In this document: piece by piece, positions 1 through 7,754 of the stretch | Position numbering within the stretch: position 1 is the first letter of the stretch | Layout: each line of letters starts with the position of its first letter | Origin: Phycisphaerales bacterium | GTDB lineage: Bacteria > Planctomycetota > Phycisphaerae > Phycisphaerales > SM1A02 | Direction of reading: 5' to 3' | Assembly: GCA_029246705.1 (NCBI GenBank) | Contig: JAQWMQ010000042.1 | Span: 1-35,602, forward strand | Length of the DNA stretch: 35,602 nucleotides | Translations under genes and position numbers: made by a program | Notes under the pieces: generated by a model | Database searches by the model: none | Seen by the model: only the letters and a program-made list of their open reading frames with translations | What the model was told of the DNA's origin: nothing

Positions 1-2139
1 GGCATCGACTGGTGCCTCTCGGTCTTCGTCGACAACGCGGGGGTGATCGTCTTCGACGACGACCACGCGGTCTGCTTCAAGGCCGAGACCCACAACCACC
101 CCTCGGCGATCGAACCCTACGGCGGTGCCGCCACCGGGATCGGCGGCTGCATCCGCGACATCATGGGGACCGGACTGGCCGCGAAGCCGATCGCCGCGAC
201 CGACGTCTTCTGCGTGGCCTATCCGACGATCGATGAGGTGCCCGCGGGCTGCCTGCACCCGCAACGCATCCTCACCCAGGTGGTGGGGGGGGTTCGTGAC
301 TACGGCAACCGCATGGGGATCCCGACCGTCAACGGCACCGTCTACTACGACAACGACTACGTGGGCAACCCCCTGGTCTACTGCGGCTGCATCGGGGTCA
401 TGCCCCGCGACTGCGTCGAGGGCGCGGCGAAACCGGGCGACCGGATCATCTCGATCGGCGGACGCACCGGACGCGACGGCATTCACGGCGCGACCTTCTC
501 TTCCGCGGAGCTGACCGACACCCACGCGGACGAGTTCAGTCATGCCGTCCAGATCGGCAACGCGATCACCGAGAAGAAGGCGCTTGACGCGATTCTCGCC
601 ATGCGTGATGAGCCCGGAGGCTGCCTCTTCAGCGGGATCACCGACTGTGGTGCGGGTGGATATTCCAGTGCCGTCGGCGAGATGGGTGAAGCACTTGGTG
701 CAGAGGTCGATCTCGAACGTGTGCCCCTGAAGTACGCGGGACTCACCCCGACCGAGACCTGGATCTCCGAGGCCCAGGAACGCATGGTGCTTGCGGTGCC
801 CCCGGATCGCATCGAACGACTCGCGGAGATCTGTTCCGAATACGAGGCCGAGTACTGCGACCTCGGTCACTTCGGCACCGAGAACCGCGAGCTCATCCTG
901 CGTCATGACGGGGTCGAATTCGGACGGATGTCGATGGCCTTCCTGCACGACGGCATTCCCACCCCGGTGCGCGAGGCGTGCTGGGACCCCGAGTGGGCCA
1001 GGGAAGCCGCTGAACGCGCCCGTCCCGAGGCGATGCTGCACAACCCGCAGACCGGGCTCGATTCGATCGAGGCGACCACCCGTGTGCTGCTTGGCCATCC
1101 CAACATCTGCAGCAAGGAATGGATCATCCGACAGTACGACCACGAGGTGCAGGGTGGCTCGGTCATCAAGCCGCTGGTCGGGGTCGGAAGCGGGGGGCCT
1201 TCCGATGGTGCCGTCATCCGACCCGTGCCGGATTCCGCCCGCGGCCTGGCGATCGCCAACGGGCTTGCGACCGGGTTGCGAAGCGATCCCTACGTGATGA
1301 CCCTTGCCGCGATCGATGAATGCGTGCGAAACCTGGTGTGCGTCGGTGCCGACCCCGAACGAATCGCGATCCTCGACAACTACTGCTGGCCGAGTTGTTC
1401 CGACGAACGCAACCTCGGCAGCCTGGTCCGCGCCTCCGAAGGCTGCTACGACGGTGCCAAGGCCTATCGAACCCCGTTCATCAGTGGCAAGGATTCACTC
1501 AACAACCAGTTCACCCGCGAGGACGGCGAGACCATCCAGATCCCCCCGACCTTGTTGATCTCGGGCATGGGGCTGGTCGCGGACTGCGAAGGAGCGGTCT
1601 CCAGCGATCTCAAGCAGGCCGGCAACCTCCTGGTCCTGGTGGGGGACACCGGTCCCGAACTCGGCGGGTCGCACTTCGCGTTGATCTCGGGACTCTTCGA
1701 CACGCGCCTGCCGATGACCGATCTCGAGATCGGCCCGCAGACCGCCCGGTCGGTGGCGAAGCTGATCGAGAACGGGCTGGTCCGCTCCGCGCATGATTGC
1801 AGCGAAGGTGGGCTGATGGTGGCTGCATCCGAGATGGCCTTCGCCGGAGGACTGGGGCTGGACCTCGACTTCGGTGCGGTGCCCACCGCAAGCGAAGCCG
1901 ACCTGGTCGCCCGTGCCTTTGCGGAACATCCGTCCCGCTACCTGCTCGAGATCGCACCCGATGACCTTGATGCGGTGCGCGAGATCCTCGGTGAACTGCC
2001 TCACGACGTGATCGCCACCGTGCAGGACACTCCGACCATCACCCTGCACTCAGGCACCGACAAGATCTCGATCGAACTCGAACGACTGCGCGAGGCATGG
2101 TCGGGTGATGCCGTCGCGCCCGGATCGGAGCCGGCATGA
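1..2139 (+). CDS. purL: Phosphoribosylformylglycinamidine synthase, synthetase subunit PurL (5' end missing)
   Basis: PurL makes FGAM from FGAR, ATP and ammonia in the fourth step of purine synthesis, in the cytoplasm. The frame is open from base 1, so the N-terminus lies outside the window and 712 residues are visible. Family marks seen are ETHNHPSAIEPYGGAATGIG near visible residue 29 (ATP/FGAR site), GGRTGRDGIHGATFSSAEL, the central TDCGAGG, and the second-half motif SAHDCSEGGL, so both AIRS-like halves are present. The version resembles the long planctomycete PurL (about 950-1000 residues as I recall) more than the short PurS-dependent one; that is an inference, because the N-terminus is missing. 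Its stop overlaps the purQ start (ATGA), which implies translational coupling with the glutaminase that supplies the ammonia. Confidence 0.96.
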   Translation, partial: GIDWCLSVFVDNAGVIVFDDDHAVCFKAETHNHPSAIEPYGGAATGIGGCIRDIMGTGLAAKPIAATDVFCVAYPTIDEVPAGCLHPQRILTQVVGGVRDYGNRMGIPTVNGTVYYDNDYVGNPLVYCGCIGVMPRDCVEGAAKPGDRIISIGGRTGRDGIHGATFSSAELTDTHADEFSHAVQIGNAITEKKALDAILAMRDEPGGCLFSGITDCGAGGYSSAVGEMGEALGAEVDLERVPLKYAGLTPTETWISEAQERMVLAVPPDRIERLAEICSEYEAEYCDLGHFGTENRELILRHDGVEFGRMSMAFLHDGIPTPVREACWDPEWAREAAERARPEAMLHNPQTGLDSIEATTRVLLGHPNICSKEWIIRQYDHEVQGGSVIKPLVGVGSGGPSDGAVIRPVPDSARGLAIANGLATGLRSDPYVMTLAAIDECVRNLVCVGADPERIAILDNYCWPSCSDERNLGSLVRASEGCYDGAKAYRTPFISGKDSLNNQFTREDGETIQIPPTLLISGMGLVADCEGAVSSDLKQAGNLLVLVGDTGPELGGSHFALISGLFDTRLPMTDLEIGPQTARSVAKLIENGLVRSAHDCSEGGLMVAASEMAFAGGLGLDLDFGAVPTASEADLVARAFAEHPSRYLLEIAPDDLDAVREILGELPHDVIATVQDTPTITLHSGTDKISIELERLREAWSGDAVAPGSEPA

Positions 2140-2936
2140 CCCCCAGGGCCCTCGTCATCACCGCACCCGGGATCAACTGCGATCTGGAACTCGCCCAGGC
2201 CTTCAAGGCCGCGGGTGCGCAGGTCGAATCGATCCCGCTCGCACGGCTCTCGCGGGAACCGGCCCGGGTCGATGCCTTTGATCTCATCGGACTGCCTGGT
2301 GGTTTCAGCTACGGTGATGATGTCGCAGCCGGTCGGGTCCTCGCGACCTTGATCCGGCGCACCCTCTATCCGGCGCTGCGCGCCGCGATCGAACGTGGTT
2401 GTCCGATGATCGCACCCTGCAACGGTTTCCAGGTCGCGGTCCAGGTCGGCCTGCTGCCCGGCCCCGCCGAAGGCGAACCGTGGTCCGATGACCCGCCCAC
2501 CGCGACCGTCTCGCTGGCGACCAACCAGACGGCACTCTTCACCGATCGCTGGACCGCCATCGATGCCGAACCGGACGCCCGTTCGATCTGGACCCGAGGC
2601 ATCGAGTTTTCCGGCCCCGGTGGCGTGCTCCCTTCCGCCCATGGTGAAGGCCGATTCGTGGCCGACCAGGGCCTGATCGACGAATTGGAAGCCTCGGGTC
2701 GCGTGGTCCTGCGGTACGCGGAGACCGACAACTTCAACGGGTCGATGGGCCGCATCGCAGGTATCTGCGACTCGACCGGGCTGGTGCTCGGACTGATGCC
2801 CCACCCCGAACGCTTCACCCGGTGGACCCAGCATCCTTCATGGACGCGACTGGACGAAACAGTGCGTGCCACCGATCCACCCGGCCTGGCGATGTTCCGC
2901 AATGCGGTTCGCCACGCCAGTGGTGTGCTTGCATGA
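2136..2936 (+). CDS. purQ: Phosphoribosylformylglycinamidine synthase, glutaminase subunit PurQ
   Basis: PurQ hydrolyses glutamine and passes ammonia to PurL to form FGAM. It is a class I glutamine amidotransferase of 266 residues. Seen in the sequence: the N-terminal ITAPGINCD, then LPGGFSYGDDVAAGR, the nucleophile Cys95 in APCNGFQ, and the rest of the triad, His223 and Glu225, in LMPHPERF. NFNGSMGRIAGI near residue 200 is also typical of PurQ. It starts inside the purL stop and ends inside the start of the next gene (ATGA at 2933), so three genes form one tightly coupled unit. Length is a little above the usual 225-260. Confidence 0.97.
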   Translation: MTPRALVITAPGINCDLELAQAFKAAGAQVESIPLARLSREPARVDAFDLIGLPGGFSYGDDVAAGRVLATLIRRTLYPALRAAIERGCPMIAPCNGFQVAVQVGLLPGPAEGEPWSDDPPTATVSLATNQTALFTDRWTAIDAEPDARSIWTRGIEFSGPGGVLPSAHGEGRFVADQGLIDELEASGRVVLRYAETDNFNGSMGRIAGICDSTGLVLGLMPHPERFTRWTQHPSWTRLDETVRATDPPGLAMFRNAVRHASGVLA

Positions 2937-3835
2937 TGATGGTGACGCCGCCTCCAGTTCCGTCTCCTGATCAACCCCAACTGACCTGTATGTCCTGCAG
3001 CTACGACCTGCGGGGGCTCCCTCCCGATGCACCCTGTCCGGAGTGCGGCCTGGTCCAGGTGCGGCAGACCCACAAGAACCTTCCACTGGACCATGCGCAC
3101 GTCCGTGTGGTGCATGGGGTCGCCTGGCGGTTGGCGCTTGCGGCGCTGGTGTTCGTCATTCTCTTCCCGGTGGCACTGGTCGCCTTGATCATGACCCGTC
3201 CCGAGCTGGCTGCACCACTGGCTTTCGGGCTTTCCATTCCCGTGATCAGCTGGCTCTTCACCAGGGCGTGGAACGAACCCGGTGCGATGGTCAACAAGCT
3301 CGGCCCCGGGGATAGAACCTGTCTCGTGACGCGGTACGCGGCCTCGGTCTGGTTGCTCTACGCCATCTCGACGATCGCTGCACCCCATATCGGTGGAAGT
3401 GGTGCGACGCTCCTGCTCCTGGTCGCGCGCATCTGCATCCTTGCGGGCATCATCCAGTTGCTCATGCTCGTGATCGTGGCGGGCCGGTACGCGCTCTGGA
3501 CGCGTGACGAGACCGCGGAAGGTTTCATCCGTTTCATCAGCATGGGACTGGTGGTGATCTTTCTCGGTTCACTTGCCGGGTGGCTGATCGATCTCATCTA
3601 CGGCTCATCGAGCAACGTGCTTTCCACCGTGAACGGACTTCTGATCCTGGGGACCCTGGTCGCGGCGATCCTGCTGGTGGCTCGGCTTGGCTTCAATGCG
3701 GCGTGGTCGATCCTGCATCGACACGAGAACAACATCTACGAACGTCGCCGCACCGAACGTGAACGTGAGCAGGGTGAGGCCTTTGCCACCCGAATCGACC
3801 GTATGGACGAATCAAACGATTCCTCTGCGCGGTAG
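2933..3835 (+). CDS. Zinc-ribbon multi-pass membrane protein, function unknown
   Basis: A 300-residue protein of unknown function. After a proline-rich leader it has a zinc ribbon, CMSCSYDLRGLPPDAPCPECG (Cys pairs about 17 residues apart), at residues 19-39. About six hydrophobic segments follow (for example LALAALVFVILFPVALVALI and VNGLLILGTLVAAILLV), then a charged tail rich in Arg and Glu. The ribbon recurs in the two membrane proteins at 12361-13641 and is a common Phycisphaerales N-terminus. The start is taken at the first of three ATGs at 2933, 2936 and 2939; the first overlaps the purQ stop. The coupling to purQ may be only positional; nothing seen links it to purine metabolism. Confidence 0.85.
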   Translation: MMMVTPPPVPSPDQPQLTCMSCSYDLRGLPPDAPCPECGLVQVRQTHKNLPLDHAHVRVVHGVAWRLALAALVFVILFPVALVALIMTRPELAAPLAFGLSIPVISWLFTRAWNEPGAMVNKLGPGDRTCLVTRYAASVWLLYAISTIAAPHIGGSGATLLLLVARICILAGIIQLLMLVIVAGRYALWTRDETAEGFIRFISMGLVVIFLGSLAGWLIDLIYGSSSNVLSTVNGLLILGTLVAAILLVARLGFNAAWSILHRHENNIYERRRTEREREQGEAFATRIDRMDESNDSSAR

Positions 3836-3878
3836 AACGACGCTGTTGGTAGAATGCGGCGCTCTCAATCTATTTGCC

Positions 3879-3883
3879 AGGAG
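3879..3883 (+). promoter_or_regulatory. Shine-Dalgarno AGGAG fixing the start of the dehydrogenase
   Basis: AGGAG lies six bases before ATG 3890. The open frame could begin 36 bases earlier at 3854, but no ribosome site precedes that codon and the nucleotide-binding motif fits the start at 3890. Confidence 0.7.
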
Positions 3884-3889
3884 TCCCTC

Positions 3890-4921
3890 ATGTCGCCTTC
3901 TCCTCTTCGGTGTGGTGTCATCGGTGTAGGCCGGATGGGTCGTCATCACGCGCGTGTCTATGCACAGATGCATGACGCGGAATTCATCGGCGTCGTGGAC
4001 AACGATTCCGACCGGAGTTCGGACATCATCGATGCCTGGGGTGGCCGAGCATTCGACTCGGTCGAGTCGATGCTCGAAGCCGGTGTCGACGCCGTGACGA
4101 TCGCCACGCCGACCGTCACCCATCGCGCACTCGCAGAGCAGCTGCTGGCCGCGGGCGTCCACTGCCTGATCGAGAAGCCGCTCGCCGAGAGCACCGAGGA
4201 GGCGGAGGCGATCGCCGCTGCCGCTCGTCGGTACGGGAAGGTGATCCAGGTCGGTCACGTGGTGCGCTACGACCCGGTGATGCGTGCGATCCGCGCACTC
4301 GACGGACTCGTGCCCCGGTTCATCGACATCCAGCGAGTCAGCCCCATGACCTTCCGGTCGGTCGATGTCGGGGTGGTTCTCGACATGATGATCCATGACC
4401 TCGACCTGCTGATGATGCTGGTGGGCTCCGAACCCGAGGAGATCCACGCCAATGCGGTTTCCGTCCTGGGCGAGGCCGAGGACATCTGCAATGCACGCTT
4501 GGTCTTCCCCGCCGGTCCCGACGGCATCCGTTGCGTGGCCAACGTCACGGCGAGTCGGCTCGCGTTCAAGACCGAACGAAGAATGCGGATCCTCAGCGAG
4601 GATCTCTACGTGTCCGCCGACTTCGGTGAACAAAGCGGGATCGTGGTCGACAAGAAGACGAACCAGGCGGCCCTGGACGATGTTCGCCAGCGGCTTGCAG
4701 ACCAGGAGGACCTCTCCGACGTCGACTACCTCGAGCTGGTCGATACCCGACCCCTCGAGATCGGTGAGGGGGAACCCCTGCACCTGCAGGCGACCGACTT
4801 CATCGCTGCCATCTCCGAGCATCGAAGCCCGGAGGTCAGTGCTGAAACCGGTTCTGCCGCCGTTCGTACCGCCGAACGAATCATGTCCGCGGCGCGTGCC
4901 GCGGGTGCCCGGATGATCTGA
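3890..4921 (+). CDS. Gfo/Idh/MocA-family NAD(P)-dependent sugar dehydrogenase
   Basis: A 343-residue cytoplasmic oxidoreductase. The N-terminal Rossmann fold shows VIGVGRMGRHHARVY (residues 10-24), the middle has ATPTVTH, and the catalytic-lysine motif is IEKPLAES (Lys96). Further on come GHVVRYDP and MIHDLDLLM, the region that carries the active-site His/Asp in this family. The overall look, with GHVVRYDPVMRA and HDLDLL, is close to UDP-N-acetylglucosamine 3-dehydrogenases (GnnA/WlbA type), which would fit lipid A or O-antigen sugar synthesis. No aminotransferase partner is nearby, so the substrate is not assigned. It begins 54 bases after the previous gene and may have its own promoter. Confidence 0.9.
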   Translation: MSPSPLRCGVIGVGRMGRHHARVYAQMHDAEFIGVVDNDSDRSSDIIDAWGGRAFDSVESMLEAGVDAVTIATPTVTHRALAEQLLAAGVHCLIEKPLAESTEEAEAIAAAARRYGKVIQVGHVVRYDPVMRAIRALDGLVPRFIDIQRVSPMTFRSVDVGVVLDMMIHDLDLLMMLVGSEPEEIHANAVSVLGEAEDICNARLVFPAGPDGIRCVANVTASRLAFKTERRMRILSEDLYVSADFGEQSGIVVDKKTNQAALDDVRQRLADQEDLSDVDYLELVDTRPLEIGEGEPLHLQATDFIAAISEHRSPEVSAETGSAAVRTAERIMSAARAAGARMI

Positions 4922-4953
4922 TAGGAGCGTGGCCCTGACGCCACGATCGACCC

Positions 4954-5886
4954 ATGCTCGGATCCCATCTCTCAATCGCAGGCGGCATGGTCAATGCCCT
5001 CACCGAGGTCGAATCCCTCGGCGTCGAGTGCGTCCAGGTCTTCACCAAGAACCAGCGACGCTGGGCGGTGCCGCCCCTGTCAGACTCAGACCGTGCAGCC
5101 TGGCTTACGCGCCTGAAGGCCCTGGGGTGGGATGATCCGGATGCCCTGCGCACGGTCAGCCACAACAGCTACCTGATCAACATGGCTTCACCGGCCCCCG
5201 AGACCCGGGCGAAATCAATTGCCCTCCAGATCGAGGAGATCGCCCGCTGCGAGGCTCTGGCCATTCCGCTGCTGGTGGCCCACCCTGGTGCCCATCTGGG
5301 GACTGCTCGGCCGCGTGGAGACCTCAACCGTCTCGGGGAGGGGCCCACCGAGGATGAGCGAGGCGGCTTGGACCGAATCATCGCTGCGCTTGATGAAATC
5401 CACGAGGCCACCCCGGGCGTACGCGTCAGGACGTGCCTGGAAACGACTGTAGGTTCAGGTACCAACTTGGGTTACGACTTTGACCACCTCCGCTACATCC
5501 GTGCTGGCGTGGCCGCTCCCGAGCGCATCGGCTATTGCCTTGATACCTGTCACGTGACGGCAGCTGGGTACGATTTGTCCACGGATGACGCGGCTGAAGG
5601 GGTCCTGGCGTCCTTTGACCGCACCTGTGGGCTCGAAAACCTGCTTGCGCTCCACCTCAATGACTCCCAGGGCGCTCTGGGCTCTCGCCTGGATCGACAT
5701 GCCCATATTGGCGATGGGTGCTGTGGTGCATCCTGTTTTCGGGCGATCTTGACCCACCCTCAGCTGATTTCTCGCCCGATGATCTTGGAAACGGCCAAGG
5801 AAGAGACCCCGGATGGCCGAAGTTGGGATGCGGAGAACCTCTCTCGCCTTCGATCCCTCGCGTTGAAGCAGGGTGGTGTCCGATGA
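4954..5886 (+). CDS. nfo: Endonuclease IV (deoxyribonuclease IV, AP endonuclease)
   Basis: Nfo cuts DNA 5' of abasic sites in base-excision repair, using three zinc ions in a TIM barrel. The protein is 310 residues. All nine zinc ligands known from the E. coli enzyme have counterparts: His70, His110, Glu163, Asp197, His200, His234, Asp247, His249 and Glu279. They sit in the expected motifs VSHNSYL, VAHPGAH, CLETT, YCLDTCH, LHLNDSQG, DRHAHIGDG and MILETAKEE. The N-terminus MLGSHLSIAGG matches the family, supporting ATG 4954, although the nearest AGGAG is about 25 bases upstream. Its stop overlaps an ATG at 5883, in frame with the next gene. Confidence 0.97.
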   Translation: MLGSHLSIAGGMVNALTEVESLGVECVQVFTKNQRRWAVPPLSDSDRAAWLTRLKALGWDDPDALRTVSHNSYLINMASPAPETRAKSIALQIEEIARCEALAIPLLVAHPGAHLGTARPRGDLNRLGEGPTEDERGGLDRIIAALDEIHEATPGVRVRTCLETTVGSGTNLGYDFDHLRYIRAGVAAPERIGYCLDTCHVTAAGYDLSTDDAAEGVLASFDRTCGLENLLALHLNDSQGALGSRLDRHAHIGDGCCGASCFRAILTHPQLISRPMILETAKEETPDGRSWDAENLSRLRSLALKQGGVR

Positions 5887-5936
5887 ATGGGTACCCTTCT
5901 GGTGGATCCAACCGCCCTACGGAGTCTGTGAAGACC

Positions 5937-6956
5937 ATGAATCTGAGGCCTTTGAATCTTCTGCTCTTCGGAACCCTCTTGTATCTAGGGGGTTGCATTC
6001 AAACTGATACGGCGGTCGTCCGTTCAGATCGACCCTCGATGGCGACCTACGGTCGCACGACGGCACCCAATCAGACCCAGATACTTGATCTGGTCGCTGG
6101 TGAGCGTGCTGCCGAGACCGGTGATTTCGAGGATGCGATTCGTATCTTCGAGGACCTTCTCTCAGAAAATCCGACGCTGACCGATGCCTACCTCGGGCTC
6201 GGCGGTGTGCAATTTCAGCAGGGCAACTATGCAGGGGCAGAAACCAGCTATGCCCGAGCTGCTCGGCTCGAACCGTTGAATTTCGATGCTCAGTATGGTC
6301 ATGGCCAGGTCCTCGAAGCCCTGAAGCGCTACTCCGACGCGATTCGGGCCTACCAGCGAGCCCTGGTGATCCGTCCCGAGAGCCTCGTCGCCAACATCGG
6401 GATCTCCCAGAGTTACCTCGAAACCAATCGCCCTGAATCGGCCATTCGGTTCGCTGAAGCCGCGGCTGCCCTCGAGCCCGAACGCATCGAGACCCGGCTG
6501 AATCTGGCGCTCGCCTACGAACAGGTCGGGCGCTTCGAGGATGCGATCGCCCAGTACGAGGTCGCACTCGAACTCGGCGACACCACGGAGGGTCTTCTGC
6601 TCCGGGTCATCGGTGCCTACATGAAGTCCAAGCGCTGGCAGGAAGCCGCCAACGCCGCCGAGACACTGATCAAGATCGCGCCCAGTGCCACCGCCTATGA
6701 ACGACTTGGTCGCGCACTCTTCCGACTGCGCAAGTACGAGCTTTCGATGGATGCCTACGAGCAGGCGGTCGAAATCGATCCTGACAACTGGCCCAGCCTG
6801 AACGGTCTTGGCGTCAACGCCTTGAACGCCTGGTTGAACAGTGGCCGTGAGGACGTCCAGATGGCACTGACCGCTCGCGAGTCGTTCCATGCTTCGCTGC
6901 GAATCAATCCCGACCAACCCAAGCTCGTCGAGATCCTCACCAGCTATTCTCTGTAG
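5937..6956 (+). CDS. TPR-repeat lipoprotein
   Basis: A 339-residue predicted lipoprotein. The signal peptide NLLLFGTLLYLGGC ends in a lipobox with Cys20. From about residue 45 there are six to eight tetratricopeptide repeats (for example GDFEDAIRIFEDLLSENP, KRYSDAIRAYQRALVIRP, GRFEDAIAQYEVALELG, RKYELSMDAYEQAVEIDP), which usually form a protein-binding superhelix. ATG 5937 gives a perfect signal peptide; ATG 5883, which overlaps the nfo stop, would add 18 polar residues in front of it. It probably acts at the membrane as an assembly scaffold; the partner is unknown. Tight spacing suggests it is cotranscribed with nfo. Confidence 0.88.
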   Translation: MNLRPLNLLLFGTLLYLGGCIQTDTAVVRSDRPSMATYGRTTAPNQTQILDLVAGERAAETGDFEDAIRIFEDLLSENPTLTDAYLGLGGVQFQQGNYAGAETSYARAARLEPLNFDAQYGHGQVLEALKRYSDAIRAYQRALVIRPESLVANIGISQSYLETNRPESAIRFAEAAAALEPERIETRLNLALAYEQVGRFEDAIAQYEVALELGDTTEGLLLRVIGAYMKSKRWQEAANAAETLIKIAPSATAYERLGRALFRLRKYELSMDAYEQAVEIDPDNWPSLNGLGVNALNAWLNSGREDVQMALTARESFHASLRINPDQPKLVEILTSYSL

Positions 6957-6989
6957 GCCTGCCGCGCCGAACCGGTGCCGCTGCGCCCT

Positions 6990-6995
6990 GGAGAG
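6990..6995 (+). promoter_or_regulatory. Shine-Dalgarno GGAGAG setting the queF start
   Basis: GGAGAG lies six bases before ATG 7002 and argues against the in-frame GTG at 6975. Confidence 0.65.
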
Positions 6996-7001
6996 ACCCT
7001 G

Positions 7002-7355
7002 ATGCCTGATCCCGGACTGCTCGAGTTCTTCGATTCACCGACCGACCAGCCGTTCCTCATCGAGCACATCAACGAGGAATTCACTTCGGTCTGCCCGAAG
7101 ACCGGTCACCCTGACTTCGGAACCGTCACCATCCGCTACCAACCAGAAGCGGTCTGTGTCGAGTTGAAGAGCCTCAAGCTCTACTTCCAGTCGTTTCGGA
7201 ACGAGGGCATCTTCTACGAAGCGGTCACCAATCGCATCCGCGACGACCTCGCCGAGGCCATGAGCCCCGGGTGGCTTCAAGTCATCACCGACTGGCGCGG
7301 TCGTGGTGGGATTCGTTCACGAATCACCGCCGAGCACGGCTCCGTGCCCCGCTGA
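7002..7355 (+). CDS. queF: NADPH-dependent 7-cyano-7-deazaguanine (preQ0) reductase QueF, short type
   Basis: QueF reduces the nitrile of preQ0 to the amine of preQ1 with two NADPH, in queuosine tRNA-modification synthesis. At 117 residues it is the short, homomeric (type I) form of the tunnelling fold. The catalytic Cys31 and Asp38 are seen in SVCPKTGHPDFG, and the family signature ELKSLKLYFQSFRNEG follows at residues 54-69. IEHINEEFTSVCP upstream is also typical. No other queuosine gene is in the window. The gene follows the TPR lipoprotein by 45 bases. Confidence 0.95.
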   Translation: MPDPGLLEFFDSPTDQPFLIEHINEEFTSVCPKTGHPDFGTVTIRYQPEAVCVELKSLKLYFQSFRNEGIFYEAVTNRIRDDLAEAMSPGWLQVITDWRGRGGIRSRITAEHGSVPR

Positions 7356-7499
7356 TCGAGCCTGTCGCTCCGGGCCGCGACCGACCTGATTCAGGCTGAT
7401 GTCCTCTCGGCAAGATCGATCCCTCCGCCATGGAAGCCCCACTTGGCCCTGCACAGGCTGTTTTTCCGCTGCATCGTCAAGCTGAAGGGTGCTGAAGCC

Positions 7500-7528
7500 T
7501 TGCAGGGACTCCGTGGGCAAGCGATACT
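7500..7528 (+). promoter_or_regulatory. Candidate sigma-70-type promoter for tkt
   Basis: TTGCAG (-35, four of six consensus bases) and GATACT (-10, four of six) are separated by exactly 17 bases. The prediction is from motif matching only. Confidence 0.35.
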
Positions 7529-7741
7529 GTACGGCTCAGCTAAGACAGTCCAGACGGCTTGATTCCGTCCAGGTCCGCCCGAGCGAATGCGGGGTTCTTC
7601 CCGCCTTGACCCTGCCATGGGTCACCTTCCGAACAACCGGAGGCGCCCGAAGCCGGAGCGGCAGGATGCCGCCGCCGGAAGCTGTCGAGGCACCACTTCT
7701 CCGATGAGAAGCGGATTCGAGCCTGTTCCAGTCCTTCCATC

Positions 7742-7747
7742 AAGGAG
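7742..7747 (+). promoter_or_regulatory. Shine-Dalgarno AAGGAG deciding the tkt start
   Basis: AAGGAG lies seven bases before ATG 7755. The frame is open 168 bases further upstream, but that part is not transketolase-like. Confidence 0.8.
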
Positions 7748-7754
7748 CCGCACC

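Larger units (their letters stand above)
7356..7754 (+). other. 399-base intergenic leader before transketolase
   Basis: No convincing gene on either strand; the short open frames here lack ribosome sites and recognisable sequence. It contains a plausible promoter at 7500-7528 and, nearer the gene, a GC-rich stretch (about 7630-7690) able to form hairpins. If that promoter is used, the tkt mRNA has a 5' leader of roughly 220 bases. I recognise no known riboswitch class in it. Confidence 0.5.

Noticed and set aside
7535-7754. Riboswitch (for example TPP) in the transketolase leader
   Set aside because: None of the conserved TPP-riboswitch core strings could be found; only generic GC-rich hairpins are present.
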